Assembly: GCF_001418105.1 (NCBI RefSeq)
Contig: NZ_LIQI01000027.1
Coordinates: 62,001 to 126,000 of the forward strand
DNA: 64,000 bases
Source: Lacinutrix himadriensis
GTDB lineage: Bacteria > Bacteroidota > Bacteroidia > Flavobacteriales > Flavobacteriaceae
Direction of reading: 5' to 3'
Translations under genes and position numbers: made by a program
Shown here: one piece after another, positions 28,065-37,597 of the stretch
Position numbering within the stretch: the first letter of the stretch is position 1
Layout: each line of letters begins with the position of its first letter
Notes under the pieces: generated by a model
What the model was told of the DNA's origin: nothing
The model's input: the letters and a program-made list of their open reading frames with translations, nothing else
Database searches by the model: none

Positions 28065-28432
28065 TGGAAATTGCAATCATAGCACATGATGGAAAAAAAG
28101 CAGAAATGGTTCAGTTTTTAAACGAACATAAAGATGTTTTGCTTCAAAAACAAATTTCCTTAATTTCTACTGGTACTACAGGGAAAAAAGTAAAAAAAGC
28201 AGGTTTTGAAGTCACTAGATTACTTTCAGGACCACTTGGTGGAGATGCTCAAATTGCTGCTAGAGTCGCAGAAGGAAAATGTGATATGGTTTTGTTTTTT
28301 AGAGATCCGCTAGAAAAACATCCACATGAACCAGATGTACTTATGCTAATGCGTTTATGTGATGTACATGATGTTCCGTTAGCAACCAATCCTGCTACGG
28401 CAGAATTATTAATAAAAGGAATTATGTTATAA
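28064..28432 (+). CDS. mgsA: Methylglyoxal synthase
   Basis: MgsA converts dihydroxyacetone phosphate to methylglyoxal and phosphate, a bypass that relieves sugar-phosphate stress. The 122-residue protein carries the family motifs [45 protein letters not shown] and the active-site [22 protein letters not shown]. Its ATG shares one base with the kinase stop (TAATG), indicating translational coupling with a sugar kinase in a glycolytic neighbourhood. Confidence 0.95.
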   Translation: MEIAIIAHDGKKAEMVQFLNEHKDVLLQKQISLISTGTTGKKVKKAGFEVTRLLSGPLGGDAQIAARVAEGKCDMVLFFRDPLEKHPHEPDVLMLMRLCDVHDVPLATNPATAELLIKGIML

Positions 28433-28464
28433 GAATTCTAAAAATTAGAATTATCTTGTAACGC

Positions 28465-30177
28465 ATGAATAATGACGCTTCCTCAGAAAAAGTAAATAAA
28501 AATAATTACGATACTATTATTATAGGCTCCGGAGTTGGAGGCTTAACTTCTGCTATATGTTTGGCTCGAGCAGGACAAAAAGTTTTAGTCCTAGAACAAC
28601 ATGATGTTCCTGGTGGTTGGTGTCATAGTTTTTATTTAAACGGTTATCGTTTTACTCCTGGAGTACATTATGTAGGTTTAATGAGTCCTGGAGAATCTTC
28701 CAATCAATTATATTCCGGTTTAGGTATTGCTAATGATATTGGCTTTTATAGAATGAATCCGAAGGGATTTGATCATTGTTGGATTGGTGAAGAGCGATTT
28801 AACTATTCCGCAAATTGGGATGAATTTGAACAAGATTTAATTGCCCGTTTTCCACACGAAAAAAAAGGAATCACAAAATACTTAAAGTTAGTCCGAAATG
28901 TTGGTAGGCAACTACAGCTTATTCCTAAAGTAAAAGGCTTGTGGCAACAGTTAACTATTCCGTTTCGTACCAAACACATGGGGAAATATTCTCCTTTTAC
29001 ATTAAAACGTGTCATCAATTGGCATGTGAAAGATCCTTTACTTCAAAATATTTTAAATATTCAGTTTGGTAATCATGGATTACCTCCAGGAAAAGCGAGT
29101 TTTATTATGCACGCTGCTATTATGTGTCATTATGCCGAAGGCGGATTTTACCCAATGGGTGGAGGAGGAGCTTTGGTAAAAGCAATGACCAATAAAATAA
29201 AAAGCCATGACGGAAAAATACAAACAAGCACGTCTGTAAAACGTATTTTAGTAGAAGGTGAAAAAGATAAAAAGGCTATAGGAGTAGAGTTAGCTTCTGG
29301 TGAAAAGATTTTTTCAGATAGAATTATATCGAATGCCGATCCTGCAATTACCTATTTTGACCTTATTGGTGAAGAACATTTAAGCAAAAATATTTTAAAG
29401 AAATTAAACAAGACCACTTACTCTTGTACTTCATTAATGCTGTTTTTAACGGTCGATATGGATGTGAAAAAAGCAGGTTTAGATTCAGGGAATATTTGGA
29501 GAATACCAAACCAAGATATGGACGATTCTTATGCCGATATGCAGAAAAAAGATATTCTAGAAGGGGAAGAGTTTTCCGGAATGTTTATCAGCTGTACTTC
29601 GTTAAAAGATCCTATAAGTTTTGATGGTCGTTACCATACGCTGGAAGCGATAACGTATATTCATTATGATGCTTTCGAAAAATTTAAAAATGAAGATGTA
29701 GAACGTTCCCCAGAATATTTAGCTTTTAAGGAACAAATTATGGAAAAGTTTTTAGTGACTTTAGAAAAAGTAATTCCAGGTATTTCAGCAAAAATTGTAC
29801 ATAAAGATTTAGGAACACCGATGACCAATGAGTTTTATATAAATTCCACCGAAGGAAGTGTTTATGGAACTGAAAAAAGCTTACGCCATATTGGACCTTT
29901 CTCTTATAAGCCAAAAACCGAAATTGAAAACCTATATATGTGTGGTGCATCTATTGCAGCACACGGCGTAACAGGAGCTGGTTATTCTGGAGTACAAACA
30001 GCAGCGACTATTTTAGGTTGCATGCAAGACGATTTATTAAAAGAAGACAACACACAAGAACTACGAATTTTTGAAGCAGAAGATGCTTCTAATTATCCGG
30101 AGTGGATGCTTAAAAAAATGGAAGTTAAGAAATTGCGTTTGGCTAAAAATGATGTGTTTGCAAATGCAGATAAGTAG
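28465..30177 (+). CDS. CrtISO/RetSat-type FAD-dependent oxidoreductase
   Basis: This 570-residue flavoprotein has the dinucleotide motif IIIGSGVGGLTSAICLARAG with VLVLEQHDVPGGWCHSF, typical of the phytoene desaturase/carotenoid isomerase/retinol saturase group. The C-terminal FAD motif is LYMCGASIAAHGVTGAGYSG. It could isomerise or saturate carotenoids, which are common pigments in Flavobacteriaceae, but no crt genes lie nearby. It therefore needs a substrate test. It starts 32 bp after mgsA. Confidence 0.82.
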   Translation: MNNDASSEKVNKNNYDTIIIGSGVGGLTSAICLARAGQKVLVLEQHDVPGGWCHSFYLNGYRFTPGVHYVGLMSPGESSNQLYSGLGIANDIGFYRMNPKGFDHCWIGEERFNYSANWDEFEQDLIARFPHEKKGITKYLKLVRNVGRQLQLIPKVKGLWQQLTIPFRTKHMGKYSPFTLKRVINWHVKDPLLQNILNIQFGNHGLPPGKASFIMHAAIMCHYAEGGFYPMGGGGALVKAMTNKIKSHDGKIQTSTSVKRILVEGEKDKKAIGVELASGEKIFSDRIISNADPAITYFDLIGEEHLSKNILKKLNKTTYSCTSLMLFLTVDMDVKKAGLDSGNIWRIPNQDMDDSYADMQKKDILEGEEFSGMFISCTSLKDPISFDGRYHTLEAITYIHYDAFEKFKNEDVERSPEYLAFKEQIMEKFLVTLEKVIPGISAKIVHKDLGTPMTNEFYINSTEGSVYGTEKSLRHIGPFSYKPKTEIENLYMCGASIAAHGVTGAGYSGVQTAATILGCMQDDLLKEDNTQELRIFEAEDASNYPEWMLKKMEVKKLRLAKNDVFANADK

Positions 30178-30196
30178 CGTTTTTATAAATTAGTAT

Positions 30197-30283
30197 TGTC
30201 ATTTCGAGCCTGTCGAGAAATCTCAATAATAATAATAATAATAAATCTCACAAAAGATTCCTCCATTGCAGTCGGAATGACAC
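30197..30283. repeat. Degenerate palindromic intergenic element interrupted by an AAT tract
   Basis: The left end TGTCATTTCGAG and the right end CGGAATGACA are imperfect inverted copies, and both inner sides carry AAATCTC. This looks like a short palindromic dispersed repeat of Flavobacteriia. A related half-copy lies at 30329 and two more near 56888 and 56945. Confidence 0.65.
30225..30242. repeat. Simple (AAT)6 repeat
   Basis: Six perfect AAT units sit inside the palindromic element, between two copies of its AATCTC-like sequence. Confidence 0.9.
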
Positions 30284-30328
30284 AGAGTTTCAACTTAATA
30301 TTTAAGACTTATATAGTAAAGACGAGTC

Positions 30329-30356
30329 TGTCATTTCGAGCGTAGTCGAGAAATCT
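30329..30356. repeat. Half-copy of the TGTCATTTCGAG palindromic repeat
   Basis: It reads TGTCATTTCGAGCGTAGTCG followed by AGAAATCT and matches the left half of the element at 30197, in the same orientation. It lies just after the VF530-type gene. Confidence 0.7.
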
Positions 30357-30370
30357 ATTACAAGTAAACT

Positions 30371-30598
30371 TTAGCTTCTCTTTTTAGATAACATTTTTAA
30401 ATACAAATTCTCCACTTTGGTTCTAGCCCAAGGCGTACGTCTTAAAAACTTTAAACTAGATTTTACCGAAGGATCATCCGTAAAACATCTAATTTTTATG
30501 GTATACCCTAAATATTCCCAACCATAATGCGCAACCAATTCATTTATGATTTGCTCTAGTTTAACACCATGTAAAGGGTTGTTGGGTTGTGTACTCAT
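30371..30598 (-). CDS. VF530 family (DUF2132) small DNA-binding protein
   Basis: This 75-residue protein matches the VF530 family: [20 protein letters not shown], then [20 protein letters not shown] and [12 protein letters not shown] Vibrio member has a solved structure with a DNA-binding-like fold, and a DNA role is the usual suggestion, but function is unproven. The 3' end is next to a dispersed repeat. Confidence 0.88.
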   Translation of the reverse strand: MSTQPNNPLHGVKLEQIINELVAHYGWEYLGYTIKIRCFTDDPSVKSSLKFLRRTPWARTKVENLYLKMLSKKRS

Positions 30599-30609
30599 AA
30601 TGAATTCGG

Positions 30610-30768
30610 TTATAAGGCTGGTTTGCTAACTTTTCCTGTAATCACTAATCCAATTCCGATACCAATTAACACTCCAGAAATGAAATCAGTAGCATCGTTT
30701 TCTAAAGTGAACTGAATTATAATTCCGATAACTAATAGCACTAATCCTATAATTCTTGTTTTATTCAT
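30610..30768 (-). CDS. 52-residue small membrane protein
   Basis: An ATG at 30768 opens a frame of 52 codons encoding [20 protein letters not shown], a short polar turn (TLENDATDF), and a second hydrophobic Gly/Ile-rich segment ([13 protein letters not shown]). It has two hydrophobic stretches and a positively charged N-terminus, consistent with a hairpin membrane protein. Similar tiny flavobacterial proteins are common but not functionally assigned. It is in line with its minus-strand neighbours. Confidence 0.7.
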   Translation of the reverse strand: MNKTRIIGLVLLVIGIIIQFTLENDATDFISGVLIGIGIGLVITGKVSKPAL

Positions 30769-30807
30769 AGTTTTTTTTCTTTGAAAGCGTTACGAAACAA
30801 AAAGTAA

Positions 30808-31017
30808 CTATTCCACTAAAGCTTTAATCTTAACTGCTTTTTCAAAATGATCTAACTTATGTGTCATTATCCACCAAGTAGCAGCTTCCATTAATAATTC
30901 TGGATTGTCATTTTTATTTGCAAAGAATGCATAAAAAGACAATCCTACATTATCTCCTTTTTGCTGTATTTTTTGGTTACAGACTTTAATTATTTTATCC
31001 TTTAAAGCTTCCGTCAC
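30808..31017 (-). CDS. Small conserved hypothetical protein (possibly DUF6500)
   Basis: This 69-residue soluble protein begins with GTG at 31017 (MTEALKDKIIKVCNQKIQQK) and contains GLSFYAFFANKNDNPELLME and WWIMTHKLDHFEKAVKIK. It looks like a conserved short family, which I tentatively recall as DUF6500. I infer no function. Its start lies 15 bp after the RhlE-like helicase stop, so it is probably co-transcribed with the helicase. Confidence 0.7.
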   Translation of the reverse strand: MTEALKDKIIKVCNQKIQQKGDNVGLSFYAFFANKNDNPELLMEAATWWIMTHKLDHFEKAVKIKALVE

Positions 31018-31032
31018 TTTATATGCTTTTGT

Positions 31033-32322
31033 TTAACGGCTACGTCTAGAGTTACCGCTTTTATTTCTGTTGGAATTATTGCTAGATTTGTTAGAGGAAG
31101 CTTTTCCTTTACTTCTAGAATTCGAATTTCCTCCTCCAGAATTTCTTCCTCTTCCTTGTCCTTGTTTTGCTGGTTCTTTTGGTTCGTTAGGATCTGGTTC
31201 AAAACCTTCTAAAGTTTCCGAAGGAATTTTCATTCCTACTAACTTTTGAATATCATTTAAATAACCTAGTTCTTCCGTACAAACTAAAGATAAAGCTTCT
31301 CCTTTTGCTCCAGCACGACCTGTTCTACCAATTCTGTGCACGTAATCTTCAGAGATATTAGGTATCTCGTAATTTACAACATGTGGAAGTAACGGAATAT
31401 CTAATCCTCTTGCAGCAATATCTGTAGCAACAAGTACATTTACTTTTCCACTTTTAAAACCAGCTAATGCTTTGGTTCTTGCTCCTTGACTTTTATTTCC
31501 ATGAATGGCAGCAGCAGGAATATTTGCTCCTATTAATTTTTTAGTTAAATTATTAGCACCATGTTTGGTACGTGTAAATACTAAAACTTGATCCCATTGA
31601 CCATCAATAATTAGTTGTAATAATAAAGCTGTTTTTTTAGCTTTAGCAACACGATATACTTTTTGTTTAATAGCATCTACGGTTGTGTTTTCTGGTGTAG
31701 CTTCTACTTGAACGGGTTGGTTTAAGATACCATTTGCAAGTTTTTTAATGTCTTTACTAAAGGTAGCCGAAAACATTAAATTCTGCCTTTTAGCAGGCAT
31801 TAACTTCATAACACGTTCGATATCTCTTAAGAATCCCATGTCCAACATTCTATCTGCTTCGTCTAAAACAAATATTTCTACACGCTTTAAAGATAATAAG
31901 CCTTGGCTTTCTAAATCTAATAAACGACCAGGAGTTGCGACTAAAACATCTACACCTTGACGAATGGTTGCTGCTTGTGGTTTTTGGTTTACACCACCAA
32001 AAATAACGGCAGATCTAATATTTGTAAATTCACTGTATTCTTTAACGTTAGCATACACTTGTGCAGCTAATTCACGAGTTGGCGTTAATATTAAAGCGCG
32101 AATTGGTCTGTATTTTTCTTTCGGGTTTTCGGAAAGTAAATGTAATAGTGGTAAGGTGAAACCTGCGGTTTTTCCTGTTCCTGTTTGTGCCGAGGCTAAA
32201 ACATCTGCTCCTAATAAAATTGGAGGTATTGCTTTTTGCTGAATTGGACTTGGAGTAGTATATCCTTTTTTCTGGATTGCTTTCAATAAGGCTTCTGATA
32301 AGCCTAAAGATTTAAATGACAT
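31033..32322 (-). CDS. DEAD-box RNA helicase, RhlE type
   Basis: This protein of about 429 residues unwinds or remodels RNA. The ATG at 32322 gives [20 protein letters not shown], the usual RhlE start; a TTG at 32343 only adds seven residues. The motifs appear in order: Q motif [62 protein letters not shown] and [10 protein letters not shown]. The C-terminal tail, from about residue 385, is rich in Gly, Ser, Asn, Arg and Lys, as in cold-induced RhlE-like helicases. A TACCTTTG promoter core lies 50 nt upstream. Confidence 0.95.
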   Translation of the reverse strand: MSFKSLGLSEALLKAIQKKGYTTPSPIQQKAIPPILLGADVLASAQTGTGKTAGFTLPLLHLLSENPKEKYRPIRALILTPTRELAAQVYANVKEYSEFTNIRSAVIFGGVNQKPQAATIRQGVDVLVATPGRLLDLESQGLLSLKRVEIFVLDEADRMLDMGFLRDIERVMKLMPAKRQNLMFSATFSKDIKKLANGILNQPVQVEATPENTTVDAIKQKVYRVAKAKKTALLLQLIIDGQWDQVLVFTRTKHGANNLTKKLIGANIPAAAIHGNKSQGARTKALAGFKSGKVNVLVATDIAARGLDIPLLPHVVNYEIPNISEDYVHRIGRTGRAGAKGEALSLVCTEELGYLNDIQKLVGMKIPSETLEGFEPDPNEPKEPAKQGQGRGRNSGGGNSNSRSKGKASSNKSSNNSNRNKSGNSRRSR

Positions 32323-32371
32323 ATAGTAATTGTTAAATGACAAATTATATATGCCATTTTTTTATAAGTTG

Positions 32372-32379
32372 CAAAGGTA
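32372..32379 (-). promoter_or_regulatory. Putative -7 promoter element for the DEAD-box helicase
   Basis: TACCTTTG on the minus strand is an exact TAnnTTTG match, 50 nt upstream of the ATG. Only a weak TTAG-like sequence is found at the -33 position. Confidence 0.45.
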
Positions 32380-32406
32380 CGTTTATTTATTTTGGTGTAA
32401 CTAAAA

Positions 32407-32446
32407 AACCTCACGAAGTCGCTTTGGGTAACTGTCTCGTGAGGTT
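32407..32446 (-). terminator. Terminator between the secreted repeat protein and helicase genes
   Basis: AACCTCACGA (32446-32437 on the minus strand) and its perfect complement at 32416-32407 form a 10-bp stem with a 20-nt loop, followed by T residues in the minus direction. It ends the transcript of the gene at 32472-33200. Confidence 0.75.
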
Positions 32447-32471
32447 CTTGTTATATTTTTATAGAGTATTT

Positions 32472-33200
32472 CTAACGCTTTGCTTTTTTTAGTTTTTTCT
32501 GCTTAACGGTTTTACCATTTTTTTTGTAGTAGTAAAAATCATCGTTGTTATAGTCGTTGTGATCATTATCCCAATCATTATGGTTATCAAAATGATTTAT
32601 AGAACAAGAGGTCATTCCGCAAACCCCACAACCTTGGTTGCTATAGTTAACATGACCAGTCATACCTATAACATATCCATTTCTATCATAACGTATATGT
32701 AAACCACCAACTTGATCTAACATGCCGTATCTGTTATAGTTAATATATACAGAACCTAAACGTTTTACTTGTCCTTCTCTGTTATAGTTAACAAATACAT
32801 TTCCAATTCTTCTAACTTTTCCATGGCTGTCGTGTGTTACAATAACACCACCATTTGGTATGCTTGAATTAGTATAGGTAACTCTAGTTCCAGGTGCTCC
32901 AAAAGTACGATTTACACTTCTTGTGCGTGTGCTTGTTATAGGAGTTCTAGTACGTGAATTTGTTGTTCTATAATAAGAATCTCCATTTGTGTAGTCTAGA
33001 TTTGTATTAAAATCAAAACTTCCGTCAGGAAAGATTAAGAACTCCACTCCACGTTCTACAAACTGAATTGGTTGTGCAAAACTGTAGCGTGAAATATTTA
33101 AATCTTCACCTTGTTTTTGTGTTGCAGTAATTTTTTCTGCTGCTGTTACAGATGTTAATGTCATTAACAATCCTGTAAATAATAGTACTAATTTTTTCAT
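32472..33200 (-). CDS. Exported hypothetical protein with four 16-residue repeats and a His/Asp/Asn-rich tail
   Basis: I do not recognise the family. The 242-residue protein starts with a signal peptide (LVLLFTGLLMTLTSVTAA). At about residues 122-185 there are four tandem 16-residue repeats: GKVRRIGNVFVNYNRE, GQVKRLGSVYINYNRY, GMLDQVGGLHIRYDRN and GYVIGMTGHVNYSNQ. They resemble YD/RHS-type beta-hairpin units. A CGVCGMTSC cluster follows, then an Asn/Asp/His-rich run (HNDWDNDHNDYNNDD) and a Lys-rich end. The cysteines and histidines could bind metal, but this is a guess. Confidence 0.75.
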   Translation of the reverse strand: MKKLVLLFTGLLMTLTSVTAAEKITATQKQGEDLNISRYSFAQPIQFVERGVEFLIFPDGSFDFNTNLDYTNGDSYYRTTNSRTRTPITSTRTRSVNRTFGAPGTRVTYTNSSIPNGGVIVTHDSHGKVRRIGNVFVNYNREGQVKRLGSVYINYNRYGMLDQVGGLHIRYDRNGYVIGMTGHVNYSNQGCGVCGMTSCSINHFDNHNDWDNDHNDYNNDDFYYYKKNGKTVKQKKLKKAKR

Positions 33201-33369
33201 AGTATTCAGGTATTAGATTATGCCTACTCATTTAGCTTTTCGGCGTACGCTATTTGTTTTGTAAGTTTCAATTGTCGTGCCAAAAATGTACACCTCTAAC
33301 TTACAGGTTATTAAGTGTGTTATTTTATTGGTTTCTTTTTTCTATTTTTATACAAACCAACCAAATACC

Positions 33370-34464
33370 ATGTCTGTACAGTTAAAAGATTGTAAGAATT
33401 GCGAAAAACCTTTTGATGAAGCTTATGAATTTTGTCCGCATTGTGGACAAAAGGATAAAGATGAATTAACCATTGGTGTTTTGTTTTATAATACCATTAG
33501 TAATTACTTTTCTTTTGATGCTCGTTTTTTTAAGAGTTTTCTTCCGTTGTTATTTAAACCTGGTTATTTAGCTGAAAAATTTATTGAAGGGAAACGTTTA
33601 CTGTATTTGCATCCTGCACAAATGTATTTGTTTATTGCTATTGTGTTTTTCTTTTTAAATTCTTTTAGAGTAAGTAATTGGAGTAATAAATTAGATACAG
33701 AATTAGGAAAAGCATTTAATAGGGAAAAATTAATAGACACTATTACAGGAGATCGTTTTAAAGACTCTCTTAACGTAGTTAAACTTTCAAAAAAGATCCA
33801 AGAAGATTCTATTGCTAGAGCAGAAATTCGAGAAGCATTAGAAGCAAACAAGTTTTTAACTGGTATGGATGAAAAGGTAATAGATTCTATTGTTACTAAT
33901 GTAAATCCGAATCCTATAAATTTTTCTTTTGAATCTAGTGAAGATAAAATAGATTCCTTAATTCGAGTAGGCGCTACAGATAAAACTATTTATAAAGAAT
34001 TTGGTCTTGAAGACAACGCTGGAGCTTTTCAAAAACGAATTTATTCACAAGGCTTAAAAATGTATAAATCAAGAAAAGCAGGTGGAATATTCCAAACCTT
34101 TTTTGATACGATTCCTATTGCTATGTTTTTTATCCTACCAATATTTGCTTTAATCTTAAAATTATTTTTTAGAAAAACGGGCCGTTATGCACATCATTTA
34201 GTGTTTAGTTTTTACTATTTTACATTCCTATTCACCGTATTTAGTTTAATTCTCGGAATTAATTTTATTGTAGAAATTCCAGATGGTATAGATACATTAA
34301 TTGTGTTTTCTACCTTTATATATTTGTTTTTAGCCATAAAACGATTTTACAAGCAAGGTTGGTTTAAAAGCTTTTTTAAGGCAAATTTAGTAACCTTACT
34401 ATTTTTCCCTATAGCATTTATTGCTGGACTTATTGTATTTGGGTTTGCGGTTATGTCTTATTAG
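33370..34464 (+). CDS. DUF3667 membrane protein with N-terminal zinc ribbon
   Basis: The ATG at 33370 gives a 364-residue protein starting MSVQLKDCKNCEKPFDEAYE; a GTG at 33277 would add an unlikely hydrophobic leader. Four cysteines (CKNC and CPHC) form a zinc ribbon, followed by the DUF3667 region (SFDARFFKSFLPLLFKPGYL and EGKRLLYLHPAQMYLF). Four or five hydrophobic segments lie at about 80-100 and 240-360. A polar domain of about 130 residues separates them. Its function is unknown. Confidence 0.85.
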   Translation: MSVQLKDCKNCEKPFDEAYEFCPHCGQKDKDELTIGVLFYNTISNYFSFDARFFKSFLPLLFKPGYLAEKFIEGKRLLYLHPAQMYLFIAIVFFFLNSFRVSNWSNKLDTELGKAFNREKLIDTITGDRFKDSLNVVKLSKKIQEDSIARAEIREALEANKFLTGMDEKVIDSIVTNVNPNPINFSFESSEDKIDSLIRVGATDKTIYKEFGLEDNAGAFQKRIYSQGLKMYKSRKAGGIFQTFFDTIPIAMFFILPIFALILKLFFRKTGRYAHHLVFSFYYFTFLFTVFSLILGINFIVEIPDGIDTLIVFSTFIYLFLAIKRFYKQGWFKSFFKANLVTLLFFPIAFIAGLIVFGFAVMSY

Positions 34465-34539
34465 ATCTGCTATAGTATAAATGCAGGAAGTGCTTTTCAT
34501 GCTAAATGTATTTCGGCATCTTATTTCGTAGGAATAGAT

Positions 34540-34578
34540 TTTAAAACGCGTTCAGAATGACGAAGTTTGCGTTTTAAA
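34540..34578 (-). terminator. Hairpin overlapping the uvrA stop codon
   Basis: TTTAAAACGC (34540-34549) pairs perfectly with GCGTTTTAAA (34569-34578), with a 19-nt loop. The uvrA stop codon is within the right arm. The following T tract is short, so strength is uncertain. Confidence 0.5.
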
Positions 34579-37360
34579 GTTTCTCCTTTAAATACTTTCC
34601 GGTAATAGAGGCTTTTACTTTTACAACTTCTTCAGGTGTTCCAAATGCAACTAGTTTACCTCCAGTTTCTCCTCCTTCAGGACCTAAGTCAATAATATGA
34701 TCTGCACATTTAATCAATTCTAAATTGTGCTCTACAACAATAATAGAATGGCCTTTTTCAATTAAAGCATAAAAGGATTTTAGTAATTTTTGAATATCAT
34801 GAAAGTGTAAACCAGTAGTAGGTTCATCAAAAATGAATAAAGCATTTTCTTGTCGGGAACCTTTTCCTAAAAAGGTTGCAAGCTTAATACGTTGTGCTTC
34901 TCCACCAGAAAGGGTAGAAGAACTCTGACCTAAAGTAACATAGCCTAAACCAACATCTTGCAATGGTTGCAATTTGGTTTGTATCTTTTTCTGTTCGTGT
35001 GCTGTAAAAAACGAGATAGCATCGTCTATGGTAAGATTTAAAATATCATCGATACTTTTATTCCCAAAAGTAACTTCTAATACTTCCTTTTTAAAACGCT
35101 TTCCTTTACAAGTTTCACATTCTAAATGCACATCTGCCATGAATTGCATTTCAATAGTAACTTCACCTTCTCCTTTACAAGTTTCGCAGCGTCCGCCATC
35201 TACATTAAAACTAAAATGCTTAGCAGCATAGTTTCGTATTTTACTTAATTTCTGACTCGCATATAAAGCACGAATATCATCATAAGCCTTTACATAAGTC
35301 ACCGGATTAGAACGTGAAGAACGACCAATTGGGTTTTGATCTATAAACTCAATATGTTTTACGTTGGTGTAGTTTCCTTTTAATTCGGAAAACTGACCTG
35401 GTTTATCTCCAAAACCAATAAGGTGCTTTTGTATTGCAGGAAAAAGAATCTTTTTTACTAGTGTACTTTTTCCACTTCCAGAAACTCCTGTAACTACGGT
35501 AAGCATGTTAAGCGGAAAAGTGACATCTACATTTTTAAGATTGTTTTCTCTAGCGCCAATTACTTCCACAGCATATTTGGAAGTTCTACGTTTTTTAGGA
35601 ACTTCAATTTTTAATGTTTCATTTAAATATTGAGCTGTTAAGGAATTAGAGGCTAAAATATCTTTAAATGTACCTGTAGCCACTACGTTTCCACCAAAAG
35701 TACCAGCTTCTGGTCCGATATCTATAATTTCATCTGCTTCCATCATGATGTCTTCATCATGTTCTACTACAATTACGGTGTTTCCTAAGTCACGAAGTGC
35801 TTTTAATACTACAATTAAACGCTCTGTATCTTTAGGATGTAGACCAATACTTGGTTCGTCTAATATATACATAGAACCAACCAAGCTACTCCCTAAAGAG
35901 GTTGCAAGGTTAATACGCTGACTTTCTCCACCAGAAAGCGAATTCGATTTTCGGTTTAAAGTTAGATAATCTAAACCTACATTAGATAAAAAGGAAAGTC
36001 TGTTGTTTATTTCTTTTAAAAGTCGTTTTGCAATAGTTGTATCATTATCATTTAACGCTAATTCCTTAAAGAAAATAGCCAATTTATTTAATGGCATTTC
36101 TACTAAATCTGTTATCGTTGCGCCACCAATTTTAATATAATTAGCTTCGATACGCAAACGTTTACCATTACAAACTTTACATTTTGTTTTTCCGCGGTAA
36201 CGCGAAAGCATTACTCGGTTTTGAATTTTATATGCTTTGCTTTCTAGTTCGGCAAAGAAATTATTTAAACCTTCAAAGTATTGGTTACCAGTCCAAATTA
36301 GTTGCTTTTGTTCTGCGCTTAACTCAAAATAAGGTTTATGAATAGGGAAATTATAATGATGCGAATTATTCACTAATTGGTCTTTATACCAACTCATACT
36401 TTCTCCACGCCAAGGGAAAATAGCGTTTTCATACACCGAAAGTGCTGTGTTTGGAATCACTAAATCGTCATCGATACCAATAACATCACCATAACCTTCG
36501 CATTTAGGACAAGCACCATAGGGATTGTTAAAACTGAATAAATGTACATTAGGTTCTAAAAAGGTAATACCATCCAATTCAAACTTATTACTAAATTGAC
36601 GTTGTTTATTGTCGCTTAACGTTTCTAGGAAACATTCTCCTTTACCTTCAAAAAAAGCAGTTTGTGAAGCATCTGCTAATCGGTTATAAAAATCTTCATC
36701 GTCTTTAGTGATAATTCGGTCTACAACAAGAAAAATATCTTTTACATCTTCTTTAATATCTTGAGTTTCGTCTAATCTAATTATTTGATCTTTGACTTTA
36801 ATTCTTGCGTATCCTTGCTGATTTAAAACTTTCAGTTTGTCTTGTAACTCTCTTCCTTCTTCTAAATGAATAGGAGCGAGGAGCAAGAGTTTTTCTCCTT
36901 CGGCAAAAGATTTTACATATTTAATAACATCTGCAACCGTATCTTTTTTTACTTCTTGTCCAGATTTTGGAGAATAGGTTTTTCCAATTCTAGCAAATAA
37001 AAGTTTAAGGTAATCGTAGATTTCTGTACTAGTACCAACGGTAGAACGCGGATTGGTAGAATTTACTTTTTGCTCGATAGCAATAGCAGGAGCAATACCT
37101 TTTATATAATCTACTTTTGGTTTGTTTAATCGACCTAAAAACTGACGAGCATAACTAGATAAGCTTTCTACATAACGTCTTTGACCTTCGGCATATAAGG
37201 TATCAAAAGCCAAACTAGACTTTCCAGAACCTGACAAACCGGTAATTACGACTAATTTATTTCTTGGGATTACGACATCAATATTTTTAAGGTTATGCAA
37301 TTTTGCACCTTTTATAATGATATTTTGTTTCGGATTTACTTCAGAAATATTAGTGTACAT
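34574..37360 (-). CDS. uvrA: Excinuclease ABC subunit A
   Basis: UvrA is the damage-sensing ATPase of nucleotide excision repair. The 928-residue protein contains two ABC ATPase modules: Walker [17 protein letters not shown] with [12 protein letters not shown], then [12 protein letters not shown] with [12 protein letters not shown]. It has zinc-binding cysteine pairs ([36 protein letters not shown]). The N-terminus [20 protein letters not shown] is typical. Length is normal. It is divergent from the sigma-factor gene. No uvrB or uvrC is nearby, which is common in Bacteroidota. Confidence 0.97.
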   Translation of the reverse strand: MYTNISEVNPKQNIIIKGAKLHNLKNIDVVIPRNKLVVITGLSGSGKSSLAFDTLYAEGQRRYVESLSSYARQFLGRLNKPKVDYIKGIAPAIAIEQKVNSTNPRSTVGTSTEIYDYLKLLFARIGKTYSPKSGQEVKKDTVADVIKYVKSFAEGEKLLLLAPIHLEEGRELQDKLKVLNQQGYARIKVKDQIIRLDETQDIKEDVKDIFLVVDRIITKDDEDFYNRLADASQTAFFEGKGECFLETLSDNKQRQFSNKFELDGITFLEPNVHLFSFNNPYGACPKCEGYGDVIGIDDDLVIPNTALSVYENAIFPWRGESMSWYKDQLVNNSHHYNFPIHKPYFELSAEQKQLIWTGNQYFEGLNNFFAELESKAYKIQNRVMLSRYRGKTKCKVCNGKRLRIEANYIKIGGATITDLVEMPLNKLAIFFKELALNDNDTTIAKRLLKEINNRLSFLSNVGLDYLTLNRKSNSLSGGESQRINLATSLGSSLVGSMYILDEPSIGLHPKDTERLIVVLKALRDLGNTVIVVEHDEDIMMEADEIIDIGPEAGTFGGNVVATGTFKDILASNSLTAQYLNETLKIEVPKKRRTSKYAVEVIGARENNLKNVDVTFPLNMLTVVTGVSGSGKSTLVKKILFPAIQKHLIGFGDKPGQFSELKGNYTNVKHIEFIDQNPIGRSSRSNPVTYVKAYDDIRALYASQKLSKIRNYAAKHFSFNVDGGRCETCKGEGEVTIEMQFMADVHLECETCKGKRFKKEVLEVTFGNKSIDDILNLTIDDAISFFTAHEQKKIQTKLQPLQDVGLGYVTLGQSSSTLSGGEAQRIKLATFLGKGSRQENALFIFDEPTTGLHFHDIQKLLKSFYALIEKGHSIIVVEHNLELIKCADHIIDLGPEGGETGGKLVAFGTPEEVVKVKASITGKYLKEKL

Positions 37361-37456
37361 AAGCTTTTAAAGGAATAATTGTGCAAAGATACTACAACTA
37401 GTTCAGCTTAAAAAATAGATTATTGTGTAATAAAATGTTAAAAAAAGTATTTATTT

Positions 37457-37489
37457 TTTGTTTTTTAGGAATGATTCTTGTTATATTTG
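37457..37489 (+). promoter_or_regulatory. Bacteroidota promoter of the ECF sigma-factor gene
   Basis: TTTTTTG (TTG at 37458-37460) is followed after 21 nt by TATATTTG at 37482-37489, an exact TAnnTTTG match with ideal spacing. It is about 109 nt upstream of the ATG, leaving a long leader. Confidence 0.7.
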
Positions 37490-37597
37490 ACTCATACTAA
37501 CATAAATAACAAAATACTAGCTTATAGCATAACATTACTTTTTAAATTTTAACCCCAAGTATTAGAAGGCTTTCTTCTGTGCAAAAAAGTAATCATT

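Noticed and set aside
30225-30242. CRISPR or other array
   Set aside because: It is only an (AAT)6 tract inside a palindromic repeat; there are no regularly spaced repeats and spacers.
32407-32446. Hairpin upstream of the DEAD-box gene as a riboswitch or cold-sensing leader
   Set aside because: It lies upstream of the helicase promoter core and is best explained as the terminator of the preceding gene.
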